From CAYSPT01 sp964432985 (GTDB lineage: Bacteria; Muiribacteriota; CAYSPT01): DNA of 5,828 nt. Of this stretch, positions 5,266 to 5,828 are shown piece by piece. Numbering within the stretch: the stretch's first letter is position 1; each line of letters opens with the position of its first letter. Below the pieces are notes generated by a model that ran no database searches, was not told the DNA's origin, and saw nothing but the letters and a program-made list of their open reading frames with translations. The translations under genes were made by a program, and so were the position numbers. The DNA lies in assembly GCA_964432985.1 (NCBI GenBank), contig CAYSPT010000141.1, positions 1 through 5,828 on the forward strand, written 5' to 3'.

Positions 5266-5828
5266 TTCGAATCGCCGATCAAGCGGTGAAACCGTTCCAT
5301 CAACGGCTGAATCCGCGTCCGGTAATAGACTTCAGCCGCTTCCTCGTCACCGGCGGACAGATAGTTCCGGTGCCGGTTGTGAGCGGTTGTTATCTGCTCG
5401 TGCAACCGGTTCAATTCCACCAGGAACTCACCATCCGGACAGGGACAACCGGGACAGACATCATTGACACAAGTGGTGCGGAAATTATTGTTTTCCAGTG
5501 TTTTATTTTCCAGGGCTTCCTTCACCTTTTCCAGCGTGGGAACCGCAGTTTCTGCACCTGCTGCCGAAAAGTCCGTTTGATACGGTAACGGCGGCTGTAC
5601 AAAATGGTCATCAAGCTCCACCTCATATGATCTGCACTTTTTGCAGGCGATTTTGTACCAGGTCCGGGCCTGCTCGCAGCGCATATGAGCGATCATCTTA
5701 TCAACGAAATGCACCCAACCGATGGACTTGAATTCCCTGTGCCGCCGAATGAGTTTTTCCGCGGCCTGAAACTCGGCCTTTTTAAGAAGCGTCCAGTGTC
5801 GTATGGCCGCCATACTGCCCGGGTCGTC
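5262..5828 (-). CDS. Cysteine-rich protein of unknown function, 5' end beyond the window
   Basis: I do not recognise this family. The frame is open from the right edge; the first ATG (5813-5811) has no Shine-Dalgarno sequence before it and five in-frame codons precede it, so the true start may lie outside. Counting from that ATG gives 183 residues, with no signal peptide or membrane helix. Visible features are a CKKC pair (C57, C60), preceded by C46, and a second cluster, CVNDVCPGCPC (C115, C120, C123, C125). This arrangement could bind zinc in a split ribbon or hold an Fe-S cluster. The region between (72-112) is polar and probably a linker. The last 55 residues are charged and helical in character, and might form a coiled coil. 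It overlaps the DUF1232-J-domain gene by four bases, so the two products are probably made together and may act together. Confidence 0.75.
   Translation of the reverse strand, partial: DDPGSMAAIRHWTLLKKAEFQAAEKLIRRHREFKSIGWVHFVDKMIAHMRCEQARTWYKIACKKCRSYEVELDDHFVQPPLPYQTDFSAAGAETAVPTLEKVKEALENKTLENNNFRTTCVNDVCPGCPCPDGEFLVELNRLHEQITTAHNRHRNYLSAGDEEAAEVYYRTRIQPLMERFHRLIGDSK

Noticed and set aside
1..5828. CRISPR arrays, tRNA or rRNA genes, insertion sequences, attachment sites
   Set aside because: I saw no regularly spaced direct repeats, tRNA cloverleaf or T-loop signature, rRNA-like sequence or transposase. This was judged by eye only.

Overview
The window is a piece of a bacterial chromosome or large contig in which every gene I can support lies on the minus strand, so it reads from right to left. 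Evidence for a bacterium: close matches to the anti-Shine-Dalgarno sequence (for example GAGGTGATC before the gene at 1601-3043), sigma70-like promoter boxes, an intrinsic terminator and a bacterial-type glutamate dehydrogenase. The composition is moderately GC-rich in genes and AT-rich between them. A deltaproteobacterial/Desulfobacterota-like or other anaerobic lineage would fit the general feel, but I cannot assign a taxon from this sequence.

Right part (4771-5828): two translationally coupled genes sharing an ATGA overlap. The first runs off the right edge and encodes an unrecognised cysteine-rich protein with a likely split metal-binding site. The second encodes a membrane protein joining a DUF1232 (YkvA-like) module to a C-terminal J domain.

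Middle (3197-4742): a complete monocistronic glutamate dehydrogenase gene with a good sigma70-like promoter, a leader of about 167 nt containing a perfect inverted repeat, a canonical ribosome binding site and a strong intrinsic terminator. It links ammonium assimilation or glutamate catabolism with 2-oxoglutarate.

Left part (1-3163): an apparent three-gene operon with its own promoter and a palindrome over the -35 box. The first two genes (1601-3043 and 269-1579) would normally be called hypothetical. Both carry, in the same order and with nearly the same spacing, the three signature motifs of the archaeo-eukaryotic primase (AEP) superfamily: a D-x-E pair, a G-x-H motif, and an Asp exactly 20 residues before the His of an R-x-P-F-x-L-H motif. 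They also share a C-terminal W-H-P motif. I read them as a tandem pair of diverged, stand-alone AEP-like paralogues, and this is the most interesting content here. The third gene (1-249, cut by the left edge) begins a membrane-anchored protein whose N-terminus resembles SGNH/GDSL-type hydrolases. No helicase, reverse transcriptase, CRISPR array, transposase, tRNA or rRNA is visible, so the partners of the primase-like pair, if any, lie outside the window or elsewhere in the genome.
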